Shown one piece after another: positions 1 to 5,663 of a stretch of 5,663 nt of DNA (positions are counted from its first letter, which is position 1; every line of letters begins with the position of its first letter). The notes beneath the pieces are model-generated. The model searched no databases. It saw nothing but the letters and a program-made list of their open reading frames with translations, and was not told the origin of the DNA. Origin of the DNA: an uncultured Erysipelotrichaceae bacterium (GTDB taxonomy: Bacteria; Bacillota_I; Bacilli_A; Erysipelotrichales; Erysipelotrichaceae); contig CANPNQ010000088.1 of the NCBI GenBank assembly GCA_947575425.1, positions 1 to 5,663 on the forward strand, given 5' to 3'. A program made the position numbers and the translations under genes.

Positions 1-728
1 TACAGGAAGGAAAACCCAAGACCGCCTTCTACCAATTCCTTGATCATATTGATGTGATTGATTTGAACACAGCTGTGGAAATTGGATAAGGAGAGATTGC
101 GCTGTTCTAACTCCTGTTCAAAGATATCGCGCGTACCACTTCCCTTTTCCCGCACAAAGATTCGCTCACTCAAAAGATCTTCCAGTCGGATGCTCTTATA
201 GGACAATAAAGGATGATCCTTGGGCAAAATCAGTACCATTTCTTCTTTTTTTAACAATCTGGTATGAAATTCTTCCTTATTAAATAAGCCCTCGATAAAG
301 ACAAAATCAAGAATCCCATTCCGCACACTGTCAAGCAGGGTTTCGGTATTTTCCAGCATCAGCTGAAGATCCAGCTGGGGCTTTTGTTCATATAAAGCAA
401 GCAGAAATTGGGGGATGAGATATTCACCGATCGTCATGGTGGCGCCGATACGGATCGTTTCTTTTTCATCCGATACATGACGAATATCGCTTAACAGCTT
501 ATTCGCATTGGCAAGCAGACTCAATGCGTGCTGATACAGATACTCGCCTTCCTTGGTCAGCTGTAAATGCTTCTTTTCATATAGAAACAGATGCACTCCG
601 TATTTGCGCTCCAAGTATTTGATGTGCTGGGTGACTGCCGGCTGAGTGATATTCAGATTATGTGCTGTCTTTGTATAATTCATCGTTTCATGCAAATCCA
701 TGAAGGTCATTAGGCGATAATCAATCAT
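1..728 (-). CDS. LysR-family transcriptional regulator, 3' end cut off by window edge
   Basis: Reading the minus strand from the ATG at 728 gives 242 codons with no stop before the left edge. LysR proteins usually run about 290-300 residues, so roughly 50 C-terminal residues are missing. Residues 1-60 form the winged helix-turn-helix (MNYTKTAHNLNITQPAVTQH from about 16, then IKYLERKYGVHLF). A linker helix spans about 60-88. The effector-binding domain starts near residue 91 (TIRIGATMTIGEYLIP) and shows the typical VREKGSGTR stretch at about 192-200 and NMIKELVEGGLGFSFL at the cut. LysR proteins act as tetramers that bind near their own and target promoters and respond to a small molecule. The sequence looks nearest to the CysL/YeiE-like group, but I cannot name ligand or target. 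The start is supported by GAGG 9 nt upstream; the only nearer ATG is out of frame and stops after three codons. Family call is sure; function is not. Confidence 0.95.
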   Translation of the reverse strand, partial: MIDYRLMTFMDLHETMNYTKTAHNLNITQPAVTQHIKYLERKYGVHLFLYEKKHLQLTKEGEYLYQHALSLLANANKLLSDIRHVSDEKETIRIGATMTIGEYLIPQFLLALYEQKPQLDLQLMLENTETLLDSVRNGILDFVFIEGLFNKEEFHTRLLKKEEMVLILPKDHPLLSYKSIRLEDLLSERIFVREKGSGTRDIFEQELEQRNLSLSNFHSCVQINHINMIKELVEGGLGFSFL

Positions 729-729
729 A

Positions 730-758
730 GTATCATACCTCTCTTTCCTATATGATAC
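730..758. promoter_or_regulatory. Candidate operator: inverted repeat over the lysR -10 and start region
   Basis: GTATCATA (730-737) and TATGATAC (751-758) form a perfect 8-bp inverted repeat with a 13-base spacer. One arm covers the -10 box; the other ends one base before the start codon. The predicted transcript starts inside the spacer, so the repeat should act as a DNA site rather than an RNA hairpin. This placement fits repression by a bound dimer. LysR autoregulation is the obvious inference, but binding is not shown. Confidence 0.4.
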
Positions 759-780
759 ATCTTTTATAAGATAATTTCAA
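752..780 (-). promoter_or_regulatory. Promoter of the LysR regulator gene
   Basis: On the minus strand, TTGAAA (780-775) and TATCAT (757-752) are separated by 17 bases. This is close to the sigma-A consensus, with five of six matches in each box. The predicted transcript would start near 745, leaving a very short leader that begins close to the GAGG ribosome binding site (741-738). Confidence 0.65.
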
Positions 781-796
781 TGGACATAAAAAGAAA

Positions 797-833
797 ACGT
801 AAAATTTATAATTCATTCTTATAAATTTTACGT
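797..833 (-). terminator. AT-rich hairpin terminator after the six-helix membrane protein gene
   Basis: The arms ACGTAAAATTTATAA (797-811) and its exact complement (819-833) give a perfect 15-bp stem with a 7-base loop. On the minus strand the stem is followed by TTTTCTTTTTAT, as expected for a Rho-independent terminator. It lies 38 bases after the stop codon at 871 and just upstream of the lysR promoter, so it separates the two units. Only two of the 15 pairs are G-C, which is unusually weak, so a DNA-binding role is also possible. Confidence 0.7.
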
Positions 834-870
834 CATTACTTTTCCTTGCCCTTCAAGGGTGTATAAGCGC

Positions 871-1734
871 CTATGATTTTTCCTCCTGTGATGGCGCATC
901 ATCGCTTTGTGCTTCCTCCACGTTGATCACATCAACCTCAATCTTCATCGCAAAGTTGTAAAACTGCATACATTCCTTTTCATATACAATCGCATAAGCA
1001 CTAAAGAGAATGCACTCAATGATGCTGCCGATGAATACATTCGCCAATTCAATCAATACATAGCCATACACATAATTGCGCGATGCTGCTGTGGCAAAGG
1101 CTTCGCTGAGCACATCCCATGAGATCTGGGTCGTTTGATCCACCAGAAGAACGACTATCATATTGTTTAACAGCTGATAAACGAGCAGCCAGATCACCAA
1201 AGGCATCGCCATGATCACCAATAAGCGAAAATTCTTCCACAGCAGCCGGAAAGAACCGTTGACAACCATCATAGCCGACTGCGCCCCATCATAAATCGCA
1301 AAGGCAATAAACAGAGATACACCGATAATAGCGCCTTGAATCAGGATCGCTGCCGGCATCACAAGAATCGGCATAAAAGATCCTAATACTACCAATACAT
1401 AGGATAAACCCAACTGTAACAGTTCAAATAAAATCGCACTCATTACATGCAAGGGCAGTTTATGGAAAGAATAGACGACATCTTCCTTTTGAAACACTTC
1501 ATTTCTGATTTTTTTGATAAATACGATATAGATGGTATTCCTGATCGTTATCAACAGCATTGCCACAATCAGATATGGGATGATCCATTGGGGTTTTTCC
1601 ATCATTTGTTCTGTGGAAACGATCGTATTTAAAAAGGATGACGCCAGTCCGCTCAAAAATAGGAGCATACTGTATTTGAACAGCTTGCCCTTGATCAGAT
1701 GCACTCCTTCACTCATTGTCTGCCATGGATCCAT
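871..1734 (-). CDS. Six-helix integral membrane protein of unknown function
   Basis: From the ATG at 1734 this is a 287-residue protein (MDPWQTMSEG...). Hydrophobic helices lie at about residues 19-39, 50-73, 93-119, 120-148, 167-197 and 222-252. The N-terminus and the acidic tail (rich in E, D, S, Q over the last 22 residues) are soluble. The segment before helix 5 (QSAMMVVNGSFRLLWKNFRLL) resembles repeats in DUF975-like and glycerophosphodiesterase-type membrane domains; this is a weak resemblance, and there is no catalytic motif. The reading frame extends upstream to 1767, but I chose 1734. It has GGAG (1747-1744) at 9-base spacing, and a perfect TATAAT (1771-1766) overlaps the upstream ATG pair, so a transcript from it would begin downstream of them. 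Its upstream neighbour on the same strand ends 71 bases before, so read-through is also possible. Confidence 0.75.
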   Translation of the reverse strand: MDPWQTMSEGVHLIKGKLFKYSMLLFLSGLASSFLNTIVSTEQMMEKPQWIIPYLIVAMLLITIRNTIYIVFIKKIRNEVFQKEDVVYSFHKLPLHVMSAILFELLQLGLSYVLVVLGSFMPILVMPAAILIQGAIIGVSLFIAFAIYDGAQSAMMVVNGSFRLLWKNFRLLVIMAMPLVIWLLVYQLLNNMIVVLLVDQTTQISWDVLSEAFATAASRNYVYGYVLIELANVFIGSIIECILFSAYAIVYEKECMQFYNFAMKIEVDVINVEEAQSDDAPSQEEKS

Positions 1735-1765
1735 GGTATCACGCTCCATTTCGTATATAGCCATC

Positions 1766-1771
1766 ATTATA
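1766..1771 (-). promoter_or_regulatory. -10 box upstream of the six-helix membrane protein gene
   Basis: A perfect TATAAT lies on the minus strand. The -35 region is poor: the 17-base position is occupied by TGTTTT within a T-run. The start would fall near 1759, giving a ~25-base leader that contains the GGAG for the ATG at 1734. The surrounding 12-mer TAGCGTATAATG (1776-1765) recurs exactly at the helicase promoter (5564-5553). Confidence 0.4.
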
Positions 1772-1805
1772 CGCTATTTTCTCATAAAAAAACAGTAAAA
1801 TCCAC

Positions 1806-2267
1806 TCAAAGCAGCTTGGAGCGGGAAAGTGCTTCCTTTTGTATATGAGTGAAGCGCTTCAAATAGCGATTGATCTTATGCTGATCCACACAGCGCAGCG
1901 ATACGTTTTTCTGATTGTTTAAGGTAATCTCTATCCTGTCATAGCCGCTGTGCTTACAGATGCACTGCCAATCTTCTACTTCCTCCCAAAACAAAAGGAA
2001 GCATTCATCCTTATGATCGTTGATATGATAAAATACAGCATAATCCACATAGAATTCCGCCAGCTTTTCATTTTGCGTAAAGCATAATTGATATAAAGAT
2101 AAAATGATCCCTATACTGCCAATCAAATGGCTTTGTTTCATCACCAGCAGAATGCCCGCAATCAAAGTAACGACAAAGAACGCATATGGCTTAGCGTTGA
2201 TACTGCCGATGCGCTTGTTTCCTTGGGGAAGGTTTCTGATTTTTAAGACCTTACTGCGGACCTCCAT
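1806..2267 (-). CDS. Small two-helix membrane protein, possible PH-like domain, function unknown
   Basis: Read from the ATG at 2267 the product has 153 residues. A short basic N-terminus (MEVRSKVLKIRNLPQGNKR) is followed by two hydrophobic helices at about 27-44 and 47-63. A mostly polar C-terminal domain of ~90 residues follows (AEFYVDYAVFYHINDHKDEC, FWEEVEDWQCI, IEITLNNQKNVSLRC, INRYLKRFTH). Two helices in front of an alternating beta-rich domain with an aromatic FWEEVEDW segment recall bacterial PH-like membrane proteins, but this is inference from pattern only. The frame opens with GTG (2276) and ATG (2273), but these sit within 0-3 bases of the GAGG ribosome binding site. The ATG at 2267 lies 9 bases away, so I prefer it. 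The gene ends 71 bases before the six-helix membrane protein gene, and the two may be co-transcribed. Confidence 0.75.
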   Translation of the reverse strand: MEVRSKVLKIRNLPQGNKRIGSINAKPYAFFVVTLIAGILLVMKQSHLIGSIGIILSLYQLCFTQNEKLAEFYVDYAVFYHINDHKDECFLLFWEEVEDWQCICKHSGYDRIEITLNNQKNVSLRCVDQHKINRYLKRFTHIQKEALSRSKLL

Positions 2268-2290
2268 GTCCATCACCCTCGCTTATTGTT

Positions 2291-2318
2291 ATTATATATC
2301 TTTTTTTGATCTTTTCAA
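2291..2318 (-). promoter_or_regulatory. Promoter of the two-helix membrane protein gene
   Basis: On the minus strand TTGAAA (2318-2313) and a perfect TATAAT (2296-2291) are 16 bases apart, with an A-rich spacer. The GAGGGTGAT ribosome binding site follows about 10 bases later. This is the best-formed promoter in the window and would start RNA near 2284. Confidence 0.75.
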
Positions 2319-2451
2319 CCATATCACATAATTCCACTTAATTTACCTATAATATGGAAGCATAACTGGCAATACGCATATCAAAGCATGCTGGAAGTGC
2401 TGCGAGTTTCCATTCTCACTGCTAGGATATCTGTAATGATATGGTAAAGCG

Positions 2452-2528
2452 TTCCTATCTCCAGCAATCACTCCATAGCGATCATTTTATTCAGGAAAGG
2501 CTGCCAAATTCCTAGTGAAAGATAGGAA
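2452..2528. repeat. TTCCTA-type box cluster at the mscS promoter
   Basis: TTCCTATCT (2452-2460) is the exact inverted partner of AGATAGGAA (2520-2528), 59 bases apart. A third copy of the core, TTCCTA (2509-2514), is itself inverted against TAGGAA (2523-2528) with an 8-base spacer. The close pair spans the predicted -35 of mscS (2515-2520). This arrangement could be an operator. Short repeats of this size also arise by chance in AT-leaning DNA. Confidence 0.3.
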
Positions 2529-2543
2529 AAAATCATGTATAAT
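2515..2543 (+). promoter_or_regulatory. Promoter of the mscS-family gene
   Basis: GTGAAA (2515-2520) and a perfect TATAAT (2538-2543) are 17 bases apart. The predicted start near 2550 is about 17 bases ahead of the ATG at 2567 and just before the GGAGG (2555-2559), so the leader is short. Confidence 0.6.
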
Positions 2544-2566
2544 ATATACAGAGCGGAGGCATGCAT

Positions 2567-3472
2567 ATGAGTTTAGATTCCATTATCGATACACTTGAAA
2601 CATGGGGTGGAAACATCGATTTTTTAAAGTATTCCTTATTTACCACCGCTTTTACAAGTGTGCTGCTGCTGTTAAGTGCGCGAATCATCAATCGATTTGC
2701 CACCAAGTTCATTTCCCGCCATCATAAAAACAACAAACTGCTCATGCGCAGTAAAACAATATTGATCTATACCGTTTGCACATATGCAATACTGGATCTG
2801 TTTACCCCGTTCCAGACAGTATTAAAAACCATATTGGCAGGAAGCGGCGTCATTGCGGTCGTGATCGGTTTAGCGGCACAGGAAGCGGCAGGAAACTTTA
2901 TCAACGGTATGATGATTTTAATTTTTCAACCGTTTCGCATCGGTGATTTAATCAAGATCAACGAGGGAGAATTGCTTGGGACAGTCAGCGATATCACCCT
3001 ACGCCATACGATCATTAAAACAATGGAAAATACGAAGATCATCATTCCCAACAGTGTCATAGACAAAGCAGTTTTGGAAAATATCACAGCAGTAGGCAAT
3101 CAAAAGGGAAATTTTCTGGAATTGGAGATCAGCTATGAAAGCGATCTGCAAAAAGCCATGGCCATCATTGCCGAGGAGATCAAGCAGCACCCCAATTATA
3201 TGGATATTCGCTCTCCCCAGCAGATCAAACAGGGAGATCCGGAAGTGGTCACTCGCTTGGTGGAGTTTGGGGAAAACGGAATGCGGTTAAAAACCACAGT
3301 TTATTCCAAAAACAATGCGCAGGGATATGCCATGCTTTCGGATATCCGCATAGCGATCAAGCAGCGCTTTGATAAGGAAGGCATTGAGATTCCTTATCCT
3401 CATCGTAGTATATCTATCAAAGCCGAAAAGATAGCGGCGATGAAAGAAGCGGATGAGGGAAAAAGACCATAA
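2567..3472 (+). CDS. mscS: MscS-family small-conductance mechanosensitive ion channel
   Basis: This is a complete 301-residue channel protein; E. coli MscS has 286 residues. Three membrane helices are visible at about 22-42, 61-80 and 86-122. The third is the pore helix (AGSGVIAVVIGLAAQEAAGNFINGMMILIFQPFRIGDLI), with the alternating small residues typical of the family. The cytoplasmic beta domain follows at about 124-160 (GELLGTVSDITLRHT, then TKIIIPNSVI). A mixed alpha/beta C-terminal domain runs to about 280, and a charged tail ends the protein. Family members form heptamers that open under membrane tension and release solutes during osmotic downshock. The frame opens at 2561, but that ATG is one base from GGAGG (2555-2559). 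The ATG at 2567 has the ideal 7-base spacing, so I start there. It has its own promoter and no same-strand neighbour, so it is probably a single-gene unit. Whether it conducts ions non-selectively cannot be judged from sequence. Confidence 0.95.
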   Translation: MSLDSIIDTLETWGGNIDFLKYSLFTTAFTSVLLLLSARIINRFATKFISRHHKNNKLLMRSKTILIYTVCTYAILDLFTPFQTVLKTILAGSGVIAVVIGLAAQEAAGNFINGMMILIFQPFRIGDLIKINEGELLGTVSDITLRHTIIKTMENTKIIIPNSVIDKAVLENITAVGNQKGNFLELEISYESDLQKAMAIIAEEIKQHPNYMDIRSPQQIKQGDPEVVTRLVEFGENGMRLKTTVYSKNNAQGYAMLSDIRIAIKQRFDKEGIEIPYPHRSISIKAEKIAAMKEADEGKRP

Positions 3473-3721
3473 GCAAATGATCCTTATAAGCATGATCCTA
3501 TGGAATACTCATGTGGGAGATGAAGCCGATCGAGTGATCGTCCATATGTAAATGAATTTGTGATTGTGGATAGGGATCATTCAAGAGGGGAAGATTTCCG
3601 CATTGATTTCATCGATGATAGAAAAGAGAAAGAGCCCAATCATCCGGCTCTTTTCTTTCCTCTATTCGTACTTGCCTATATCTCATTCTATTCATAGAAG
3701 AGACGGCACTTTCTCTGCGAC
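3473..3721. other. Gap between convergent genes
   Basis: The gap separates the ends of mscS (plus) and the helicase gene (minus). It holds the shared terminator and, between 3497 and 3620, a stretch without a proper gene that reads like protein in short pieces on both strands. No start codon with a ribosome binding site opens any of these pieces. The shadow frame that begins at 3564 has no start signal and runs through the terminator into the helicase gene. Confidence 0.6.
3622..3658. terminator. Bidirectional terminator between mscS and the helicase gene
   Basis: AAAGAGCC (3629-3636) pairs with GGCTCTTT (3646-3653) around a 9-base loop. On the plus strand it runs into TTTTCTTTCC, ending mscS about 150 bases after its stop. 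On the minus strand it runs into CTCTTTTCTATC, ending the helicase gene about 70 bases after its stop. A-rich and T-rich sequence on either side makes it work for both directions. Confidence 0.85.
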
Positions 3722-5452
3722 CTACTTCTTTGCCTTACTTTTGCGGACACTTCGCTCATGACGACCGGCACCCCTTCTGCGTTCCCTTGGCGCAGGCTTT
3801 CTTGCATCTTTACTTGATTCCTTTCTTCCCCCATGATGTTTGCCTTGTCTCATCGATTGACTGCGTTTGCGCTTCGGCGCTTCATCAATCTGGATCAGTA
3901 CCTTATGTCCACGAATCATCGCTCCCTGCATTTTCTCTAATACGATATCCACCTTCGCCGCCTCCACATCGACCAAGGTAAAATCAGAGCGCACATCAAT
4001 GCGTCCGATCGCTTTGGCGGAAACAGCGCATTCCTCAATGATTGCGGCCACTACATTGCCGGTTTGAATCCCGACATTTTTACCGATATTCAGGTTCAAA
4101 CGCACCTTATCAAAATGCGCGCTGTAACGACGTACTTCATCATCCGCAATATCGATGATCTCATTTTTATAATTCATGGAAATCAGCGCACTGATCAAAT
4201 TTTCCACCGCAATTCCCTCTGCCAATAATTCATTCGCAATTTCCATAGAATCCTGATTGACACCTTCATTACAGGCCTCCAATACCTCTGTGATGAATTT
4301 TTTACGATTGTTTTCCTCCATCTGTTCACTGGTGGGCAATAAGCGCTTGACGATATTCGTCTTTGTATAGCGCATGATCGCTTTCAAATCATACAGCTGT
4401 CGTTTGCCTGAAATTAACGTGATCGCCTTGCCCTTTTTTCCTGCCCTACCGGTTCTTCCCACACGGTGGATGTAATATTCCATATCCTGCGGCAGATCAA
4501 AATTGACGACTAACGCGATATTATCCACATCAATACCGCGTGCTGCCACATCGGTCGCAATCAAAACGGGACATTTCCCACCGCGAAACTGGGTCATGAC
4601 AAGATCTCTTTGTGATTGCTTCATATCCCCATGCAGACCGATTGCTTTCATACTATGAGCATTGAGCTCCGCTGCCAGCTCATCCACCATGCTTTTGGTA
4701 TTGCAGAAGATCATGCACAATTCCGGATCATAGCGATCTAACAATACGCGCAGTGCATTTGTCTTTTTTCCTCGCGGTACTTCATAATAATACTGATCCA
4801 CGGTATCAATCGTACGCTGTACGCTTTTAATCTTCACCTGAACCGGGTCATTTTGAAACTGCTTGGTAATTTTCAATATGGCATCCGGCATCGTGGCGGA
4901 AAAGAGAATCGTCTGCGGATGCGTCTGTGCGGGAAAGGACTTCAAAATCTCTTCAATGTCCTCTTTGAACCCCATATTCAGCATTTCATCCGCTTCATCC
5001 AATATGACTTGTTCGCAATTCGTAAAGCGTAATGTATGGCGACGCAGATGATCCATCAATCTTCCCGGAGTTCCCACAACAATCGCACAGCCTCGCTTTA
5101 ACAGTTGGATTTGACGCTCAATCGGCTGTCCGCCATAAACGGGAGCGATCTTGATTCCTTCCTTATATTTAGAGAACTTGCGCAGCTCCGTTGCGACCTG
5201 TTCCACCAGCTCTCTGGTAGGACATATGATCAATACCTTGGGATCCTTACAGTATTCATGGATTTTTTCGATTGCCGGTATACCAAAAGCGGCGGTTTTC
5301 CCTGTTCCCGTATTGGATAAACCAAGGACATCATGCCCTTCCATACTGGCAGGGATTGCCGATGCCTGTATCGCAGTGGCCTCCTCATACCCCATTTCTT
5401 CCACAGCCCTGAGGATCTCAGGACTGATTGCCAATTCATTAAATTTTGTCAT
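3722..5452 (-). CDS. deaD: DEAD-box ATP-dependent RNA helicase with DbpA-type RNA-binding domain
   Basis: Read from the ATG at 5452, this is a 576-residue protein. The helicase core is complete: Q motif GYEEATAIQ (Q29), Walker A SNTGTGKT (46-53), PTREL (78-82), GG (107-108), TPGR (128-131), DEAD (152-155), SAT (185-187), ATDVAARGID (299-308) and HRVGRTGRAG (about 329-338). A helical region at about 370-440 matches the dimerisation segment of DeaD/CshA proteins. A DbpA-like RNA-binding domain follows at about 449-523 (VRLNLNIGKNVGIQTGNVVAAI). The final ~50 residues are a K/R-rich tail. Such enzymes unwind short RNA duplexes with ATP and act in ribosome assembly, mRNA decay and cold adaptation. 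The frame stays open to an ATG at 5533, but that start lacks a ribosome binding site. The ATG at 5452 has GAAGG 5 bases upstream and begins at the usual N-terminus (MTKFNELAIS). DbpA is the alternative name, but length and middle region favour DeaD. Confidence 0.95.
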   Translation of the reverse strand: MTKFNELAISPEILRAVEEMGYEEATAIQASAIPASMEGHDVLGLSNTGTGKTAAFGIPAIEKIHEYCKDPKVLIICPTRELVEQVATELRKFSKYKEGIKIAPVYGGQPIERQIQLLKRGCAIVVGTPGRLMDHLRRHTLRFTNCEQVILDEADEMLNMGFKEDIEEILKSFPAQTHPQTILFSATMPDAILKITKQFQNDPVQVKIKSVQRTIDTVDQYYYEVPRGKKTNALRVLLDRYDPELCMIFCNTKSMVDELAAELNAHSMKAIGLHGDMKQSQRDLVMTQFRGGKCPVLIATDVAARGIDVDNIALVVNFDLPQDMEYYIHRVGRTGRAGKKGKAITLISGKRQLYDLKAIMRYTKTNIVKRLLPTSEQMEENNRKKFITEVLEACNEGVNQDSMEIANELLAEGIAVENLISALISMNYKNEIIDIADDEVRRYSAHFDKVRLNLNIGKNVGIQTGNVVAAIIEECAVSAKAIGRIDVRSDFTLVDVEAAKVDIVLEKMQGAMIRGHKVLIQIDEAPKRKRSQSMRQGKHHGGRKESSKDARKPAPRERRRGAGRHERSVRKSKAKK

Positions 5453-5547
5453 TGTGACCTTCTTTCCGCATTGTTTTTGACAATGCTCATTAAGTTTACC
5501 ACAGCCCTTAGGACACGTCAAATCATTTCCCATGCGAATGATGCTTG
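5453..5547 (-). promoter_or_regulatory. Leader of the helicase gene with hairpin before the ribosome binding site
   Basis: From the predicted start near 5547 to the ATG at 5452 there are about 95 untranslated bases. GCATTGT and ACAATGC (5486-5480 and 5474-5468 on the minus strand) form a perfect 7-bp hairpin with a 5-base loop. It ends a few bases before the GAAAGAAGG ribosome binding site. DEAD-box genes often have structured leaders linked to cold control or self-control. Whether this one regulates is inference, since I see no partner that would mask the ribosome binding site. Confidence 0.4.
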
Positions 5548-5553
5548 TATCGC

Positions 5554-5559
5554 ATTATA
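5554..5559 (-). promoter_or_regulatory. -10 box of the helicase gene
   Basis: A perfect TATAAT lies on the minus strand about 100 bases before the chosen start. The -35 is weak (CTGATC at 16-base spacing). The terminator for the upstream minus-strand gene lies ~45 bases further upstream, so the helicase gene needs its own promoter here, which supports the call. Confidence 0.5.
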
Positions 5560-5604
5560 CGCTAGTCTATATTTCGATCAGCGCATCGAATAGGGCACCT
5601 TCTA

Positions 5605-5661
5605 TCATGAAAGAAAAAGGGATGATCGCTTCACATCATAATCATCCCTCTGTTTTCATGA
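5605..5661 (-). terminator. Strong hairpin terminator of a minus-strand gene beyond the right edge
   Basis: AGGGATGAT (5618-5626) and ATCATCCCT (5641-5649) make a perfect 9-bp stem with a 14-base loop. Outside it, TCATGAAA (5605-5612) pairs with TTTCATGA (5654-5661), adding 8 bp across a small internal loop. On the minus strand the inner stem is followed directly by TTTTTCTTTC, a proper U-tract. On the plus strand the tail is weaker (CTGTTTTC). The arrangement implies a minus-strand gene just to the right of the window. Confidence 0.75.
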
Positions 5662-5663
5662 AA

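Noticed and set aside
849..859. CCCTT-C-AAGGG palindrome as a terminator stem
   Set aside because: The loop would be a single base and no U-tract follows; the 15-bp hairpin at 797-833 is a far better terminator.
1791..1805. T-run after the two-helix protein gene as a terminator
   Set aside because: The sequence before the seven T residues forms only a 3-5 bp imperfect stem, too weak to call.
2332..2510. Possible riboswitch, T-box or small RNA upstream of mscS
   Set aside because: No T-box or riboswitch core motif is visible, only short repeats such as ATATC/GATAT, and the mscS promoter lies downstream of the region, so it would not be in the mRNA.
3564..3761. A plus-strand 65-codon frame after mscS
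   Set aside because: It starts without a ribosome binding site, runs through the terminator hairpin and overlaps the helicase 3' end.
5513..5523. TGACGT on the minus strand in the helicase leader as a cold-box element
   Set aside because: Only six bases match the known cold-box core and the position, about 25-30 bases into the transcript, is not that of cspA leaders.
5150..5600. Open frames on the plus strand across the helicase start region
   Set aside because: They are antisense shadows of a gene with full DEAD-box motifs and have no ribosome binding sites or recognisable products.

Overview
The window reads as ordinary chromosome from a low-to-moderate-GC Firmicute. Protein style, sigma-A-type promoters (TTGAAA / TATAAT), GGAGG-type ribosome binding sites and compact U-tailed terminators all fit. 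An Erysipelotrichia-type gut anaerobe is my best guess, but no marker here fixes the taxon. I see no mobile element, CRISPR array, rRNA or tRNA.

Layout, left to right: (1) 1-728, minus strand: a LysR-family regulator with an intact N-terminus whose last ~50 residues lie off the left edge. It has its own promoter and an 8-bp inverted repeat that overlaps the -10 and ends next to the start codon. (2) 797-833: a 15-bp AT-rich hairpin that ends the next gene and insulates lysR. (3) 871-1734, minus: a six-helix membrane protein of unknown function. (4) 1806-2267, minus: a small two-helix membrane protein, possibly with a PH-like cytosolic domain, with a clear promoter. (5) 2277-2566: a divergent intergenic region with promoters in both directions and a cluster of TTCCTA-type boxes at the mscS promoter. 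(6) 2567-3472, plus: a complete MscS-family mechanosensitive channel. (7) 3473-3721: the gap between convergent genes, with a bidirectional terminator and a stretch that may hold a decayed coding remnant. (8) 3722-5452, minus: a complete DEAD-box RNA helicase with a DbpA-type RNA-binding domain and a basic tail, led by a ~95-nt leader with a hairpin just before the ribosome binding site. (9) 5605-5661: a strong hairpin terminator for a minus-strand gene beyond the right edge.

The genes look like separate transcription units rather than one pathway: a regulator whose target is outside or unknown, two envelope proteins that may be co-transcribed, an osmotic safety valve, and an RNA-remodelling helicase. 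Four genes probably start downstream of their longest reading frame, as shown by ribosome binding site spacing and promoter position. I did not find a convincing new biological system. The best leads are the helicase leader with its four-cysteine in-frame extension, the lysR and mscS operator candidates, and the possible gene relic after mscS.
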